Assembly: GCA_025358315.1 (NCBI GenBank)
Contig: JANYKA010000102.1
Coordinates: 1-45,340 of the forward strand
Length of the DNA stretch: 45,340 bases
Reading direction: 5' to 3'
Source: Gemmatimonadota bacterium
Lineage (GTDB): Bacteria > Gemmatimonadota > Gemmatimonadetes > Gemmatimonadales > Gemmatimonadaceae
Both the position numbers and the translations under genes were made by a program. The first letter of the stretch is position 1. Each line of letters begins with the position of its first letter. The notes under the pieces are model-generated. The model saw nothing but the letters and a program-made list of their open reading frames with translations. It did no database searches and was not told the origin of the DNA. Below are positions 36,210-45,002 of this stretch, in pieces.

Positions 36210-36228
36210 AAACAGATTAGCTTTAGGC

Positions 36229-38028
36229 ATGACGAAGTCCACATCAGCCGGTACGCTGGCACCCGGCTTTAATACACTCGGTCTTGATGACCGTCTGCTG
36301 CAATCGCTCACCGCGCTCGGTTATGAAGAGCCCACACCGGTCCAGCGCGAAGCGATACCGATGCTGATCTCGGGCGTCGACGTGCTCGGACAGGCTGCCA
36401 CCGGTACCGGTAAAACCGCTGCATTCGCGCTTCCGATTCTGCAGTCGCTCGCAACCAACGAGCGAATGCGTGAACCAATGGCGCTTATCCTTGTCCCGAC
36501 TCGCGAGCTGGCGATGCAAGTCGCCGAGGCGGTGCATAAGTATGGCAAGCCGCTCGGTGCGGTTGCACTTCCCATTTACGGTGGCGCTCCGATTGAAACG
36601 CAGCTGCGCGCGTTAAAGCGCGGCGTGGACATTGTGGTTGCGACGCCTGGCCGTGCCCTCGACCATATTCGCCGTAAGACGCTCAAACTCGGCGGCCTGA
36701 AAATCGTTGTCCTCGACGAAGCCGACGAAATGCTCGATATGGGTTTCGCCGAAGATCTCGAAGCGATTCTCGAAGCGACGCCCTCGGAACGACAGACCGC
36801 ACTCTTCTCAGCGACGATGGCGCCAAAGGTCTCGGCGATCGCCGCCAAGTATTTGCGGCACCCGAAGACCATCCGAATTGCCGGCGATGTGAAAGTGAGC
36901 GGCGTTGCGCCAAAGGTGCGGCAAGTCGCGTACATCGTGCCGCGTGCCCATAAAATGGCGGCGCTAGGCCGCGTGCTCGACATTGAGCAGCCGACAAGTG
37001 CCATGGTGTTTTGTCGTACGCGCACGGAAGTCGATGCGCTGACCGAAACACTGAATGCCAGCGGCTATCGTGCCGCGGCATTGCATGGCGGGCTCAATCA
37101 GCAACAGCGGGACCGCGTGATGAAAGCGTTTCGCGCCAACACGACAGATCTCCTGGTGGCCACAGATGTTGCTGCCCGTGGCATTGATGTTGAGCATGTC
37201 AGTCACGTGGTGAACTACGATGTGCCGTCGGCTCCGGACAGCTATGTGCATCGTATCGGCCGCACGGGCCGTGCGGGTCGCGAGGGCGTGGCGATCACGC
37301 TTGCCGAGCCACGCGAACACCGGATGCTCCGCAACATCGAATCGGCGACGAAGCAGAAGATTACGATCAGTGCCGTACCGACCGTCGCGGATTTGCGCAC
37401 CCGACGCCTTGAAGCGACCCGGGCGAATTTGCGTGAGGCAATTGTCGCCGGTGATCTGGAGGCCATGCGCGGCGTAGTCGAATCGCTGGCGTCCGAGTTT
37501 GATGTGATGGACGTCGCTGCGGCGGCGGTGAAACTTGTTGTCGCCCGCGAAAGTGGTGAAGGGGATCAGCGTGAAATACCAACAGCGCCCACTCGGACGT
37601 CCGCCGCAGCCCGACCGATGTCCGGACCGCGCTACAGTCCAAAGGAACGGGCGGAGCAGGCGGAACGGCCGGAACGGTCTGTGCGGTCGGACCGTCCGGA
37701 CCGTTCGGAGCGGCCGGAGCGGCCGGAGCGGCCAGCTCGCCCCGCGACCAAGCGACCACGTGTGACGTCCACTCAGGAAATGGTCCGGTTATTCATTGGC
37801 GGTGGTCGCAAGCTCAAGATTCGGCCCGGCGATATCGTCGGTGCCATCGCGAACGAAATGAACATTGCCGGCGAAGCGATTGGAGCGATTGAGATTCTGG
37901 ATCGCCATTCCCTCGTGGATGTGCCGTCGACGATTGCTGACGAAGTGGTGACGGTGCTTCGCGGAACGACGATCAAGGGGAAGAAACTGCTGGTACGCCG
38001 TGATTTGGCGTCACAGCCGCGAAAGTAG
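36229..38028 (+). CDS. DEAD-box ATP-dependent RNA helicase (DeaD/CsdA-like) with C-terminal RNA-binding domain
   Basis: DeaD-type helicases unwind structured RNA in ribosome assembly and cold response. The 599-residue protein has a Q motif near residue 39, Walker A AATGTGKT (56-63), VLDEADEMLD, the SAT motif and HRIGRTGRAGREG in the second RecA domain. The linker at about 480-510 is low-complexity, with repeated Arg-Pro-Glu units (SERPERPERPARP) encoded by perfect 9-bp DNA repeats. The last 75 residues (VRLFIGGGRKLKIRPGDIVGAIA ... KLLVRRDL) are a DbpA-like RNA-binding domain. The gene appears monocistronic or precedes icmB by 47 nt. Confidence 0.93.
   Translation: MTKSTSAGTLAPGFNTLGLDDRLLQSLTALGYEEPTPVQREAIPMLISGVDVLGQAATGTGKTAAFALPILQSLATNERMREPMALILVPTRELAMQVAEAVHKYGKPLGAVALPIYGGAPIETQLRALKRGVDIVVATPGRALDHIRRKTLKLGGLKIVVLDEADEMLDMGFAEDLEAILEATPSERQTALFSATMAPKVSAIAAKYLRHPKTIRIAGDVKVSGVAPKVRQVAYIVPRAHKMAALGRVLDIEQPTSAMVFCRTRTEVDALTETLNASGYRAAALHGGLNQQQRDRVMKAFRANTTDLLVATDVAARGIDVEHVSHVVNYDVPSAPDSYVHRIGRTGRAGREGVAITLAEPREHRMLRNIESATKQKITISAVPTVADLRTRRLEATRANLREAIVAGDLEAMRGVVESLASEFDVMDVAAAAVKLVVARESGEGDQREIPTAPTRTSAAARPMSGPRYSPKERAEQAERPERSVRSDRPDRSERPERPERPARPATKRPRVTSTQEMVRLFIGGGRKLKIRPGDIVGAIANEMNIAGEAIGAIEILDRHSLVDVPSTIADEVVTVLRGTTIKGKKLLVRRDLASQPRK
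37706..37732 (+). repeat. Three perfect 9-bp repeats within the helicase linker
   Basis: The unit CGGAGCGGC occurs three times in succession (37706-37714, 37715-37723, 37724-37732), flanked upstream by degenerate copies from about 37660. Being a multiple of three, copy-number change would lengthen or shorten the Arg-Pro-Glu linker without frameshift, so linker length may vary between strains. Confidence 0.7.
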
Positions 38029-38075
38029 CCCGTTTTCGGTTGCCCGGACCCATTCCAGCGGCTTAATTCATCAAA

Positions 38076-38489
38076 ATGCCACGCCCTATTCGAGTGTTGG
38101 TTGCCAAACCCGGTCTGGATGGACATGACCGCGGTGCAAAAGTCGTCGCCGCCGCACTTCGCGACGCCGGAATGGAAGTCATTTACACGGGACTTCATCA
38201 GACGCCCGAAATGATTGCCAGTGCCGCGGTTCAAGAGGATGTCGATGTTGTTGGCCTGTCGATTTTGTCCGGAGCGCATATGACGCTCTTCCCGAGGGTC
38301 AAAGCTCTGCTCGTTGAACAAGGTCGTGAGGACATTCTCATCACCGGCGGCGGGATTATCCCGCAAGAAGACATGAATGCGCTGCGGGCCCTTGGTGTTG
38401 GCGAACTGTTCGGTCCGGGAACCTCGACCACCGACCTTATCGCCTACATTCGCAACTGGTTCACGCAACATCATGCGCAGGAAGTGTGA
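38076..38489 (+). CDS. icmB: B12-binding small subunit of the acyl-CoA mutase
   Basis: The 137-residue protein is a stand-alone cobalamin-binding domain. It has the base-off/His-on motif D15-G-H17-D-R-G20 in [10 protein letters not shown] (H17 is the lower axial ligand), followed by GLSILSGAH and [11 protein letters not shown], which line the nucleotide tail pocket. It is the expected partner of the large subunit at 30138, 6.2 kb upstream. Separation of the two subunits is typical of isobutyryl-CoA mutase and some methylmalonyl-CoA mutases. It begins a run of genes joined mostly by 4-nt overlaps to 43706, placing it with acyl-CoA catabolism. Confidence 0.88.
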   Translation: MPRPIRVLVAKPGLDGHDRGAKVVAAALRDAGMEVIYTGLHQTPEMIASAAVQEDVDVVGLSILSGAHMTLFPRVKALLVEQGREDILITGGGIIPQEDMNALRALGVGELFGPGTSTTDLIAYIRNWFTQHHAQEV

Positions 38490-40114
38490 GCAGCCGTCTC
38501 CGTGAGCTAAGCGCCGCGACTCGCGAGCTCGAAGCCACCCTTCGCCTTGGCGGGGGCACCGACAAAGCGGATAAGCAGCACAAACAGGGCAAACTCACCG
38601 CCCGAGAACGCGTCACACAGTTGATGGACGCGGATTCACACTTTCTCGAACTCGGTTTGCTCGTGGCTCACGATCGCTACGACGGCCAGGCGCCAGGGGC
38701 CGGAGTCATTACGGGCATCGCCTCGGTCAATGGACGCGAATGCGTGATTGTCGCGAACGATTCGACGGTGAAGGCCGGCTCGTGGTGGCCCGAAACTATC
38801 CCCAAGATTTTGCGCGCCCAGGAATGCGCGATGCGTTGTCACCTTCCAATCATTTATCTCGTCGATTCCGCCGGCGTCAATCTGCCCTATCAAGGCGGCG
38901 TGTTCCCCGGTCAGTACGGCGCCGCAAGAATTTTCTATTACAACTCGCTGATGCGCCGATATCTGCATATCCCGCAGATCGCGGCAGTGATGGGCCAGTG
39001 CGTCGCCGGCGGTGCGTATCTCCCCGCGCTGAGTGACGTGATCCTCATGGTGAAGGGCACAAGTTTCATGGGTCTGGGCGGCCCGAATCTTGTAAAGGGT
39101 GCCACCGGCCAGACGATCGACGGTGAGACGCTAGGCGGTGCTATCACGCACACGGAAGTCAGCGGTGTCGCGCACTATGCCGTGGAGAATGACACGGAAT
39201 GTCTGCGAAAAATCCGTGAACAGATCGGGCTGTTGCCAGCGGCCGTCAACAGCGGTTCGTCAACAGTCTTCTCTCAGCGCTCCCAAGATCCGGCATCACC
39301 CGGCGAGGCGTTGTACGATGTGCTCCCGTCCGACCACCGGATGTCCTACGACATGCACGCTGTGTTGAAATGCATTCTGGATAACGGGACGGTCGACGAG
39401 TTCCAGAGCCACCTTGCGAAAGAACTTATTTGCGGCGATGCGAGAATCGAGGGCATCCCCGTGGGCATCGTCGCGAACCAACGTGGATTAATTAAGGGCC
39501 GCGCTGGTGAGAAACCGCGGTTCGGTGGAATCATCTACGCCGAGAGCGCTGAAAAGTGCGCGTTTTTTATTGACCGCTGTAACCGTCAGGGGTTGCCGAT
39601 TTTATTCGTGCAGGATGTGAGTGGTTTCATGGTTGGCGCCGAAGCGGAGCACGAAGGAATTATTCGCTCCGGGGCGCGGTTCGTCGAAGCAATGGCGACG
39701 GCCACGGTGCCAAAGATTGTGCTCACGGTCAATCACGCCTCGGGCGCTGGGTATTACGCGATGGCTGGCCAGGGCTTCGATCCGGATTTTATTTTCTCGT
39801 GGCCGACCGGTCGCATGGCCGTAATGGAAGGCGAGTCTGCGGTCGGCGCAGTGCACGGCCCCGCGCTGGCTGCCGCAAAGAAAGCCGGTACGCCACCTAC
39901 CATTGAAGTTTCCGCTGCCGTTGCCGAGATGCGCGACGACTACGAACATCAACTCGACGCGCGCTATGCTGGTGCGCGCGGCTTCATTGACGCCATCGTG
40001 TATCCTGAAGACACTCGGACGACCTTGGGCATTGCCTTGCGCAGCGCCTTGCAGAACCCCGGCCCGCATCTGGGCCCCTTTGTTCTTCCAGCACGGATCG
40101 GAGTGGACCGATGA
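38486..40114 (+). CDS. Acyl-CoA carboxylase carboxyltransferase (beta) subunit, methylcrotonyl/geranyl-CoA type
   Basis: This 542-residue subunit transfers carboxyl from biotin to an acyl-CoA. It has the crotonase-fold double domain. Landmarks are [13 protein letters not shown], the substrate motif [17 protein letters not shown], the [16 protein letters not shown] oxyanion region typical of methylcrotonyl-CoA carboxylase beta (MccB/LiuB/AtuC), and [13 protein letters not shown] with the second oxyanion hole. The biotin carboxylase/biotin-carrier alpha subunit is not in the window. GTG start overlaps icmB by 4 nt. With AtuA next to it, the substrate may be methylcrotonyl- or geranyl-CoA-like; specificity cannot be fixed from sequence alone. 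Confidence 0.9.
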   Translation: MSSRLRELSAATRELEATLRLGGGTDKADKQHKQGKLTARERVTQLMDADSHFLELGLLVAHDRYDGQAPGAGVITGIASVNGRECVIVANDSTVKAGSWWPETIPKILRAQECAMRCHLPIIYLVDSAGVNLPYQGGVFPGQYGAARIFYYNSLMRRYLHIPQIAAVMGQCVAGGAYLPALSDVILMVKGTSFMGLGGPNLVKGATGQTIDGETLGGAITHTEVSGVAHYAVENDTECLRKIREQIGLLPAAVNSGSSTVFSQRSQDPASPGEALYDVLPSDHRMSYDMHAVLKCILDNGTVDEFQSHLAKELICGDARIEGIPVGIVANQRGLIKGRAGEKPRFGGIIYAESAEKCAFFIDRCNRQGLPILFVQDVSGFMVGAEAEHEGIIRSGARFVEAMATATVPKIVLTVNHASGAGYYAMAGQGFDPDFIFSWPTGRMAVMEGESAVGAVHGPALAAAKKAGTPPTIEVSAAVAEMRDDYEHQLDARYAGARGFIDAIVYPEDTRTTLGIALRSALQNPGPHLGPFVLPARIGVDR

Positions 40115-41490
40115 GCGCGAGCGCAGAAAAAATCATCCGCGTCGCCGGCGGCCAAGGCTTCTGGGGCGACTGGCTCGAGGCACCCCGCCGCCAGGTTGAA
40201 GGCGGCCCTGTAGACTATCTGATGCTCGACTATCTCGCCGAAGTCACGATGTCCATTCTGCAAAAGCAGAAGGAGCGTGACCCGGCGATGGGCTATGCCC
40301 GCGATTTTGTCGGTGCAATGGAGAGTGTGCTCGCGGCTGTCGCCGATCGCGGTGTGAAGGTGATCGCCAATGCCGGTGGTGTGAATCCCGAGGCGTGTGC
40401 CGCGGCGGTGCTGGCCATGGCCGCACAAAAGGGTGCTGCCGGTAAGCTGCGGATCGGCGTCGTGACCGGTGACAACTTGTTGCCACGCATCGACGAACTG
40501 CTCGCGGCTGGCCACGAGCTGCGCAATATGGACACCGGGGAGCCGTTGTCCGTGGTTCGCGACCGCGTGATCGCTGCGAATGCCTACATCGGCAGTACGC
40601 CGATTGTCGAAGCGCTCAGCAAAGGTGCGAACGTCGTCATCACTGGCCGTTCCACCGACACCGCGCTCACGATGGCACCGTTGCGGTATGAGTTTGACTG
40701 GGGCGCCGAGGACTGGAACAAACTCGCCGCCGGCATCATCGCCGGTCACATCATTGAGTGTGGCGCGCAGTGCAGCGGTGGCAACTGTATGCATGAATGG
40801 CGGACCATCGAGAACCTCGCCGACGTCGGCTACCCGATCGTCGAGGGAAAATCCGACGGCACGTTCGTGATCACGAAACATCCCAACACCGGTGGCCGCG
40901 TAAGTGTGCCGACGGTGACGGAACAGTTGGTGTACGAAATGGGCGACCCGCATTCGTACATCACGCCCGATGTCGTCGCCGACTTCACCAGTATTCAACT
41001 GGCGCCTGACGGCAAGGATCGGGTGCGCGTGTTTGGCATTCAGGGACGTCCGGCGACTGACAAACTCAAAGTTTCCATTGCCTACCGTGCGGGATACAAG
41101 GCGGTCGGTACGCTCGTTTATGCGTGGCCAGATGCCATGGAGAAAGCGCAACTCGCCGATCGCGTCTTGCGGGAGCGTCTCGACCGGCTCGGTCTCAAGT
41201 TTGAAAATGTGCTCAGTGAGTTTGTCGGCGCCAATGCCACTCACGGACCGCTTGCTGGCCCGAATGCCGGTAAGGACGCACCTGAAATTCAGTACCGCAT
41301 CGGAGTGCGAGGTCCCGACAAGAAGGCAGTCGAGCGCTTTAGCCGCGAGATCGTGCCTCTCGTATTGAATGGTCCGCCGAGTGTCACCGGTTTTGCCGGT
41401 GGTCGCCCGAAGACAGAAGAAATCGTCGCCTATTGGCCGGCCCTGGTCGACAAGACGGTCGTTACAACGAAGGTGGAGGTGATTTCGTGA
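40111..41490 (+). CDS. Acyclic terpene utilization AtuA-family protein (DUF1446)
   Basis: AtuA-family proteins are found in citronellol/geraniol and leucine-type degradation clusters; their biochemical role is not settled. This 459-residue protein shows the family start [80 protein letters not shown] and the final [16 protein letters not shown]. The first strand and GGQGFWGD loop suggest nucleotide or substrate binding. The AtuA C-terminal domain often fused to it is here the next gene. It overlaps both neighbours by 4 nt. Confidence 0.9.
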   Translation: MSASAEKIIRVAGGQGFWGDWLEAPRRQVEGGPVDYLMLDYLAEVTMSILQKQKERDPAMGYARDFVGAMESVLAAVADRGVKVIANAGGVNPEACAAAVLAMAAQKGAAGKLRIGVVTGDNLLPRIDELLAAGHELRNMDTGEPLSVVRDRVIAANAYIGSTPIVEALSKGANVVITGRSTDTALTMAPLRYEFDWGAEDWNKLAAGIIAGHIIECGAQCSGGNCMHEWRTIENLADVGYPIVEGKSDGTFVITKHPNTGGRVSVPTVTEQLVYEMGDPHSYITPDVVADFTSIQLAPDGKDRVRVFGIQGRPATDKLKVSIAYRAGYKAVGTLVYAWPDAMEKAQLADRVLRERLDRLGLKFENVLSEFVGANATHGPLAGPNAGKDAPEIQYRIGVRGPDKKAVERFSREIVPLVLNGPPSVTGFAGGRPKTEEIVAYWPALVDKTVVTTKVEVIS

Positions 41491-41852
41491 ACGTCTCCCT
41501 CCTCGACATCGCCCACGCCCGCAGCGGCGACAAGGGCGATACCGCAAACGTCGGACTCATCGCGCTCAAGCCGGAGTGGTACGCCGTCCTCGACAAATAC
41601 GTCACGCGTGATGTTGTCGCCAAGCACTTCACTGGAGTGATCACGGGTGGCGTCGAGCGGTTCGAGCTGCCGAACTTAAAGGCCCTTAACTTTTTACTAC
41701 ACGGTGCGCTCGATGGCGGTGGTACACTTTCGCTGAAGACCGACGCGCAGGGCAAGGTGTTCTCCACCGCGCTGTTGCGCCTCCACATCCTCGTGCCCGA
41801 CGTCGAAGCTGCGGCACTTGGTCTTCCCGCGGCACAAGAAAAGAGTTCGTGA
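41487..41852 (+). CDS. AtuA C-terminal domain protein, encoded separately
   Basis: The 121-residue protein (GTG at 41487, GTGA overlap with the AtuA gene) begins [25 protein letters not shown]. This is the characteristic start of the small domain found fused to the C-terminus of many AtuA proteins. It continues with [35 protein letters not shown]. Domain splitting suggests the two products associate as a complex. The extra upstream in-frame residues overlap the AtuA gene and are not family-like. Confidence 0.85.
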   Translation: MNVSLLDIAHARSGDKGDTANVGLIALKPEWYAVLDKYVTRDVVAKHFTGVITGGVERFELPNLKALNFLLHGALDGGGTLSLKTDAQGKVFSTALLRLHILVPDVEAAALGLPAAQEKSS

Positions 41853-41853
41853 T

Positions 41854-42627
41854 ATGAGTAGCATTCGCGTTGATGTGGCGGGTGCGATCGGGCGGTTGAC
41901 GCTGGCACGTCCCGAAGAAGGAAACGCGCTCGATGCGGCGTCTGCGCACGCCATTGTTGATGCGCTGATGGACTTTGAGGCCGACGATGAAGTGCGTGTG
42001 GTGCTCATTAATGCCGATGGCCCGGACTTCTGCACCGGAGTCGACCTCGAAGCAGTTGCAACTGCCCATGGGGCCGGCGGCTCGGCAAACGATCACGAGC
42101 GCGACGCTACCGACATTGGCCGGATTTTTCTTACCATCCGTGGCATGCGCAAGCCTGTGGTGGCCGCGGTGCAGGGACGTGCACTCGGCGATGGCTGCGG
42201 ATTTGCTACGGCCTGTGATGTGGTGCTCGCGCGCGATGACGCACGCTTCGGGTATCCTGAGGTCCGCATCGGATTCGTGCCCGCAATGGTTATGGCGATG
42301 CTTCGCCGTTCCGTCGGTGAGAAACAGGCATTCGATCTCGTGCTGAGCGGACGCGTCATTCCTGCGGGTGAAGCCGAGCGCTTGGGGCTTGCCACGCGAG
42401 TCTTGCCGGCAAACGCCTTTGCCGATGCGATCGAGCGCTACGTCCTCGGCCTCGCCGCCCATCCGGCCGAAACAATGGGAATGACTAAACGCCTTTTTTA
42501 TCGCCTCGATCTGCTGTCGTTCCGTGAGGGTATTGCGGAAGGGATCCGGACGAATGTGGAATCACGTCAGGAAATCGATTTGCTAGGCGCCCCACTGCAC
42601 ACTGAAAAAATGGAGAAGTCCAAGTGA
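41854..42627 (+). CDS. Enoyl-CoA hydratase/isomerase family protein
   Basis: The crotonase-fold protein (257 residues from ATG 41854) has the oxyanion-hole segments PDFCTGVDLEAV and QGRALGDGCGFATACDVV, and the late catalytic-Glu motif FGYPEVRIGF (E136). The first catalytic glutamate of hydratases (GCELA in rat crotonase) is Gly116 here (GCGFA), so it may be an isomerase, hydrolase or altered hydratase. By position in the cluster a methylglutaconyl-CoA-type hydration (LiuC/AtuE role) is plausible, but the missing Glu argues for caution. A one-base gap separates it from the previous gene; it overlaps the next by 4 nt. Confidence 0.87.
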   Translation: MSSIRVDVAGAIGRLTLARPEEGNALDAASAHAIVDALMDFEADDEVRVVLINADGPDFCTGVDLEAVATAHGAGGSANDHERDATDIGRIFLTIRGMRKPVVAAVQGRALGDGCGFATACDVVLARDDARFGYPEVRIGFVPAMVMAMLRRSVGEKQAFDLVLSGRVIPAGEAERLGLATRVLPANAFADAIERYVLGLAAHPAETMGMTKRLFYRLDLLSFREGIAEGIRTNVESRQEIDLLGAPLHTEKMEKSK

Positions 42628-43706
42628 ACGCCTTATCGACCCCGCTACTCATTTATGGAGCGAACGGCTATACCGGCCGGTTGATTGTCGCCGAGGCGGT
42701 GCAGCGTGGGTTGCGTCCGATTCTCTCGGGGCGGAATGCTGCTGAAGTGAATGCTATGGCTGCCGAGCATCAGTTGGAATCACGTCCGGCATCGCTCGAC
42801 GATCCGCGCGCGCTCGATGGTGCCCTCGCCGGATGTACAGCCGTGATTCACTGCGCTGGCCCATTCTCACGCACCACGAAAGCGATGGTCGACGCCTGTC
42901 TCAGGAACAAGGCGCACTACCTGGATATTACCGGTGAAATCGGTGTGTTCGAGGGCACGGCAGCACGCTCAGCCGAAGGTGAACGGGCGGGGGTGATGTT
43001 GATGCCTGGCGTCGGGTTCGACGTCGTGCCCAGCGATTGCCTCGCTGCGCACCTCAAGCAGCTGTTGCCTTCGGCCAGCTGGCTGACACTGGCATTTTTC
43101 GGCGGCACCGGCTTTTCGCGCGGCACGGCAACCACAATGATTGAAAATATCAATCGCGGTGGGGCCGTGCGGCGCGGCGGCAAGATCACGCCGGTGCCGG
43201 GCGCGTGGCGCGAGCGTGATATCGATTTTGGCGACAAGGTGCGGCACTGCGTGACCATCCCATGGGGCGACGTGTCCACGGCGTATTACAGTACCGGCAT
43301 TCCGAACATCGAGGTGTACACGGCGGCTCCGGCGTCGTCGGTACGGGGCATGAAGCTGGCGCGCATTTTCGGCGGGGTGATGGCCACGGCGCCGGTGCAA
43401 TCATTTCTCAAGCGGCGCATCAATGCCGGCGCTCCCGGTCCGAGTGAAACTCAACGTAGCCGCGCGACGGCGCGGTTATGGGGCGAGGCGTGGGACGATT
43501 TGGGTACGCGGGTGCAGGCCCGTCTGAAGACGCCCGATGGTTATTCGTTGACGGCGATGACCGCTGTAGCCGCGGCGCGGAAGGTTCTCGCGGGGAATAT
43601 GCCGACGGGCTTTCAGACGCCATCGAAAGTTTTCGGCCCCGACTTTATTCTTGAAATTGCTGGCACCGAGCGCGAAGACATTTCCGTCGTGCGGACGACG
43701 GCGTGA
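42624..43706 (+). CDS. Saccharopine dehydrogenase-like NAD(P)-binding oxidoreductase
   Basis: The 360-residue protein has an N-terminal Rossmann domain with IYGANGYTGRLIVAEA, an SGRN strand end typical of NADP binding, and a VIHCAGPFSRTTKAMVDACL / HYLDITGE segment. This is the pattern of saccharopine dehydrogenase-like and 'trans-acting enoyl reductase' proteins. The C-terminal half (PGVGFDVVPSDCLAAHL, then GGTGFSRGTATTMIENI) is also family-typical. It ends the overlapping acyl-CoA cluster, so an acyl-CoA, acyl-carrier or terpenoid reduction is a reasonable guess; no substrate can be stated. GTG start. Confidence 0.85.
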   Translation: MNALSTPLLIYGANGYTGRLIVAEAVQRGLRPILSGRNAAEVNAMAAEHQLESRPASLDDPRALDGALAGCTAVIHCAGPFSRTTKAMVDACLRNKAHYLDITGEIGVFEGTAARSAEGERAGVMLMPGVGFDVVPSDCLAAHLKQLLPSASWLTLAFFGGTGFSRGTATTMIENINRGGAVRRGGKITPVPGAWRERDIDFGDKVRHCVTIPWGDVSTAYYSTGIPNIEVYTAAPASSVRGMKLARIFGGVMATAPVQSFLKRRINAGAPGPSETQRSRATARLWGEAWDDLGTRVQARLKTPDGYSLTAMTAVAAARKVLAGNMPTGFQTPSKVFGPDFILEIAGTEREDISVVRTTA

Positions 43707-43735
43707 TTTGTGTGGCCAACGGCGGGGTATAAGTC

Positions 43736-43903
43736 GTGAAGCCCGCGACCATTGCAAAACTCGCACTCGCCGGCGGCGGCCTTCTGGTATTCGGGATAGG
43801 CATCCGCTTTGACAACATGGCGATGCGGTGGACCGGCGTCGCGTTAGTCGTCGTCGCCTGGCTGTTGCGTTTTGTTAAGGATCCCCCAACAGGCGTGCAA
43901 TGA
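43736..43903 (+). CDS. Small two-helix membrane protein (55 aa)
   Basis: A GTG at 43736 opens a 55-codon frame encoding two hydrophobic segments, LALAGGGLLVFGIGI (about 9-23) and GVALVVVAWLLRFV (about 34-47), with a short polar turn (RFDNMAMRW) between. It ends KDPPTGVQ. GGCGGGG upstream is a weak ribosome binding site. Its stop overlaps the next small gene by 4 nt, which supports both being real. Function unknown. Confidence 0.6.
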   Translation: MKPATIAKLALAGGGLLVFGIGIRFDNMAMRWTGVALVVVAWLLRFVKDPPTGVQ

Positions 43904-44061
43904 TGCGGGGTGTGATTGGATTGGCTGTGATGGGAATGTTCGCCACTGGCATGCCGGTGACTGCCTACGACGCCAAGGTGATGTCCAGCCCACTCGGCAT
44001 GTATGAGTTTCGGGTCGGGTACGCCCTCGACATTGTCGTCGAGGGGTTCACGAAAAAATAA
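43900..44061 (+). CDS. Small exported or membrane peptide (53 aa)
   Basis: The ATG at 43900 overlaps the preceding stop as ATGA and opens a 53-codon frame. The N-terminus MMRGVIGLAVMGMFATGMPVTAYDA looks like a signal peptide, leaving about 28 mature residues (AKVMSSPLGMYEFRVGYALDIVVEGFTKK), or it could be a single membrane helix. No family recognised. It ends 16 nt from the convergent gene below. Confidence 0.5.
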   Translation: MMRGVIGLAVMGMFATGMPVTAYDAKVMSSPLGMYEFRVGYALDIVVEGFTKK

Positions 44062-44077
44062 ATCTCACGCGAACGCT

Positions 44078-44386
44078 TCAGGTTCCGGGGCCAATGACGT
44101 AGCCGTTTTTCACGTCCTTGGCCCCGGCGTTCACGCCAAATCCGACGCTGAGTCCGAATACGAGAGCGGTGCCGCCGCCGACCAATGCCCCGAGCAGCGG
44201 AATGACGTGCAGAAGCGCAACGACCGGTGACGCAATGACGATGGCAAGGACGCCGGCAATAATAGCCGCCATGGGTGTCAGTGCCGCCTCGACATAGCGA
44301 AGCCGTTCGCGAACAAAGCGCCGAGCGGCGCCGTAGCTGACCCACGACACAATAAACGTCGTGACCAGCGCGATGAGTCCTAGCAT
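44078..44386 (-). CDS. Small integral membrane protein (102 aa)
   Basis: The gene has a near-perfect AGGAGG ribosome binding site six bases before its ATG at 44386. The protein has three hydrophobic stretches: MLGLIALVTTFIVSWVSYGAA, LTPMAAIIAGVLAIVIASPVVALLHVIPLLGALVG (probably two helices with a Pro hinge) and GGGTALVFGLSVGFGV. A basic RRFVRERLRYVE loop follows the first. The C-terminus is polar (NAGAKDVKNGYVIGPGT). No known family recognised. Confidence 0.7.
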   Translation of the reverse strand: MLGLIALVTTFIVSWVSYGAARRFVRERLRYVEAALTPMAAIIAGVLAIVIASPVVALLHVIPLLGALVGGGTALVFGLSVGFGVNAGAKDVKNGYVIGPGT

Positions 44387-44465
44387 GTGTCCTCCTGGCT
44401 GATTGCTCTACGTGTTGGTCCATAATGTAGTTTCAACCGGCTTTCACCCTCAACCTCCGGACTCA

Positions 44466-45002
44466 ATGCATCCGCGCCTCCAGGATATCACCGACTATCT
44501 CGCCGTTGTCCGGGCTGATCTCATTAAACTGGTGGACACCACTCCGCGAGAGGCGCTGATCGCGCCGGCTCCAACTGGTCAATGGAATGGTGCCCAGTTG
44601 ATCGAACATATGGGCATCGTCGAAGGATCGGTCGCAAAGTTGCTCGAAGGACTCTTCGCCAAAGCCATGGCGGACGGCCTTCCGATGGATACGGAAACAA
44701 GTTCGATCATCCCGACACTCGAAAGGTTCGCATTGTCCGATCGCAATGTCGTGAAAATCGACGCTCCCGAGCGGCTGCGTCCATCCGCCTCTCCCGATTT
44801 GGATTCCGTATGGGCTTCGCTGCTGAAAGTGCGCAGCCGTACGCTCGCCGTGGCCGCGACCGTCGATGGCCGCGACCTGACGAAAGTCTCAGCGCCGCAT
44901 CCGCACCCGGCCATTGGGGTGCTGAACGGCTATCAGTGGATACTGCTTATCGGACAGCACGAGGAGCGGCATAGGCGCCAGATGCTGGACCTGCTGAAGT
45001 AG
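44466..45002 (+). CDS. DinB-family (four-helix bundle) protein
   Basis: DinB/YfiT-type proteins are metal-binding four-helix bundles, several acting as thiol-dependent transferases. The 178-residue protein shows the DinB_2 pattern: helix 1 DYLAVVRADLIKLV, the NGAQLIEHMGIVEGSV segment with the first His, and the C-terminal IGQHEERHRRQM with two further His. The start is ATG at 44466 (MHPRLQ); an upstream ATG at 44403 gives an unlikely extension. No strong promoter is seen. Its last 56 bp overlap the convergent monooxygenase gene. Confidence 0.78.
   Translation: MHPRLQDITDYLAVVRADLIKLVDTTPREALIAPAPTGQWNGAQLIEHMGIVEGSVAKLLEGLFAKAMADGLPMDTETSSIIPTLERFALSDRNVVKIDAPERLRPSASPDLDSVWASLLKVRSRTLAVAATVDGRDLTKVSAPHPHPAIGVLNGYQWILLIGQHEERHRRQMLDLLK

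Noticed and set aside
39964-41547. 527-codon open frame on the minus strand across the carboxyltransferase end and the AtuA gene
   Set aside because: It is antisense to two genes with clear family motifs, its translation is Arg/His-rich without any recognisable domain, and such shadows are common in GC-rich coding DNA.
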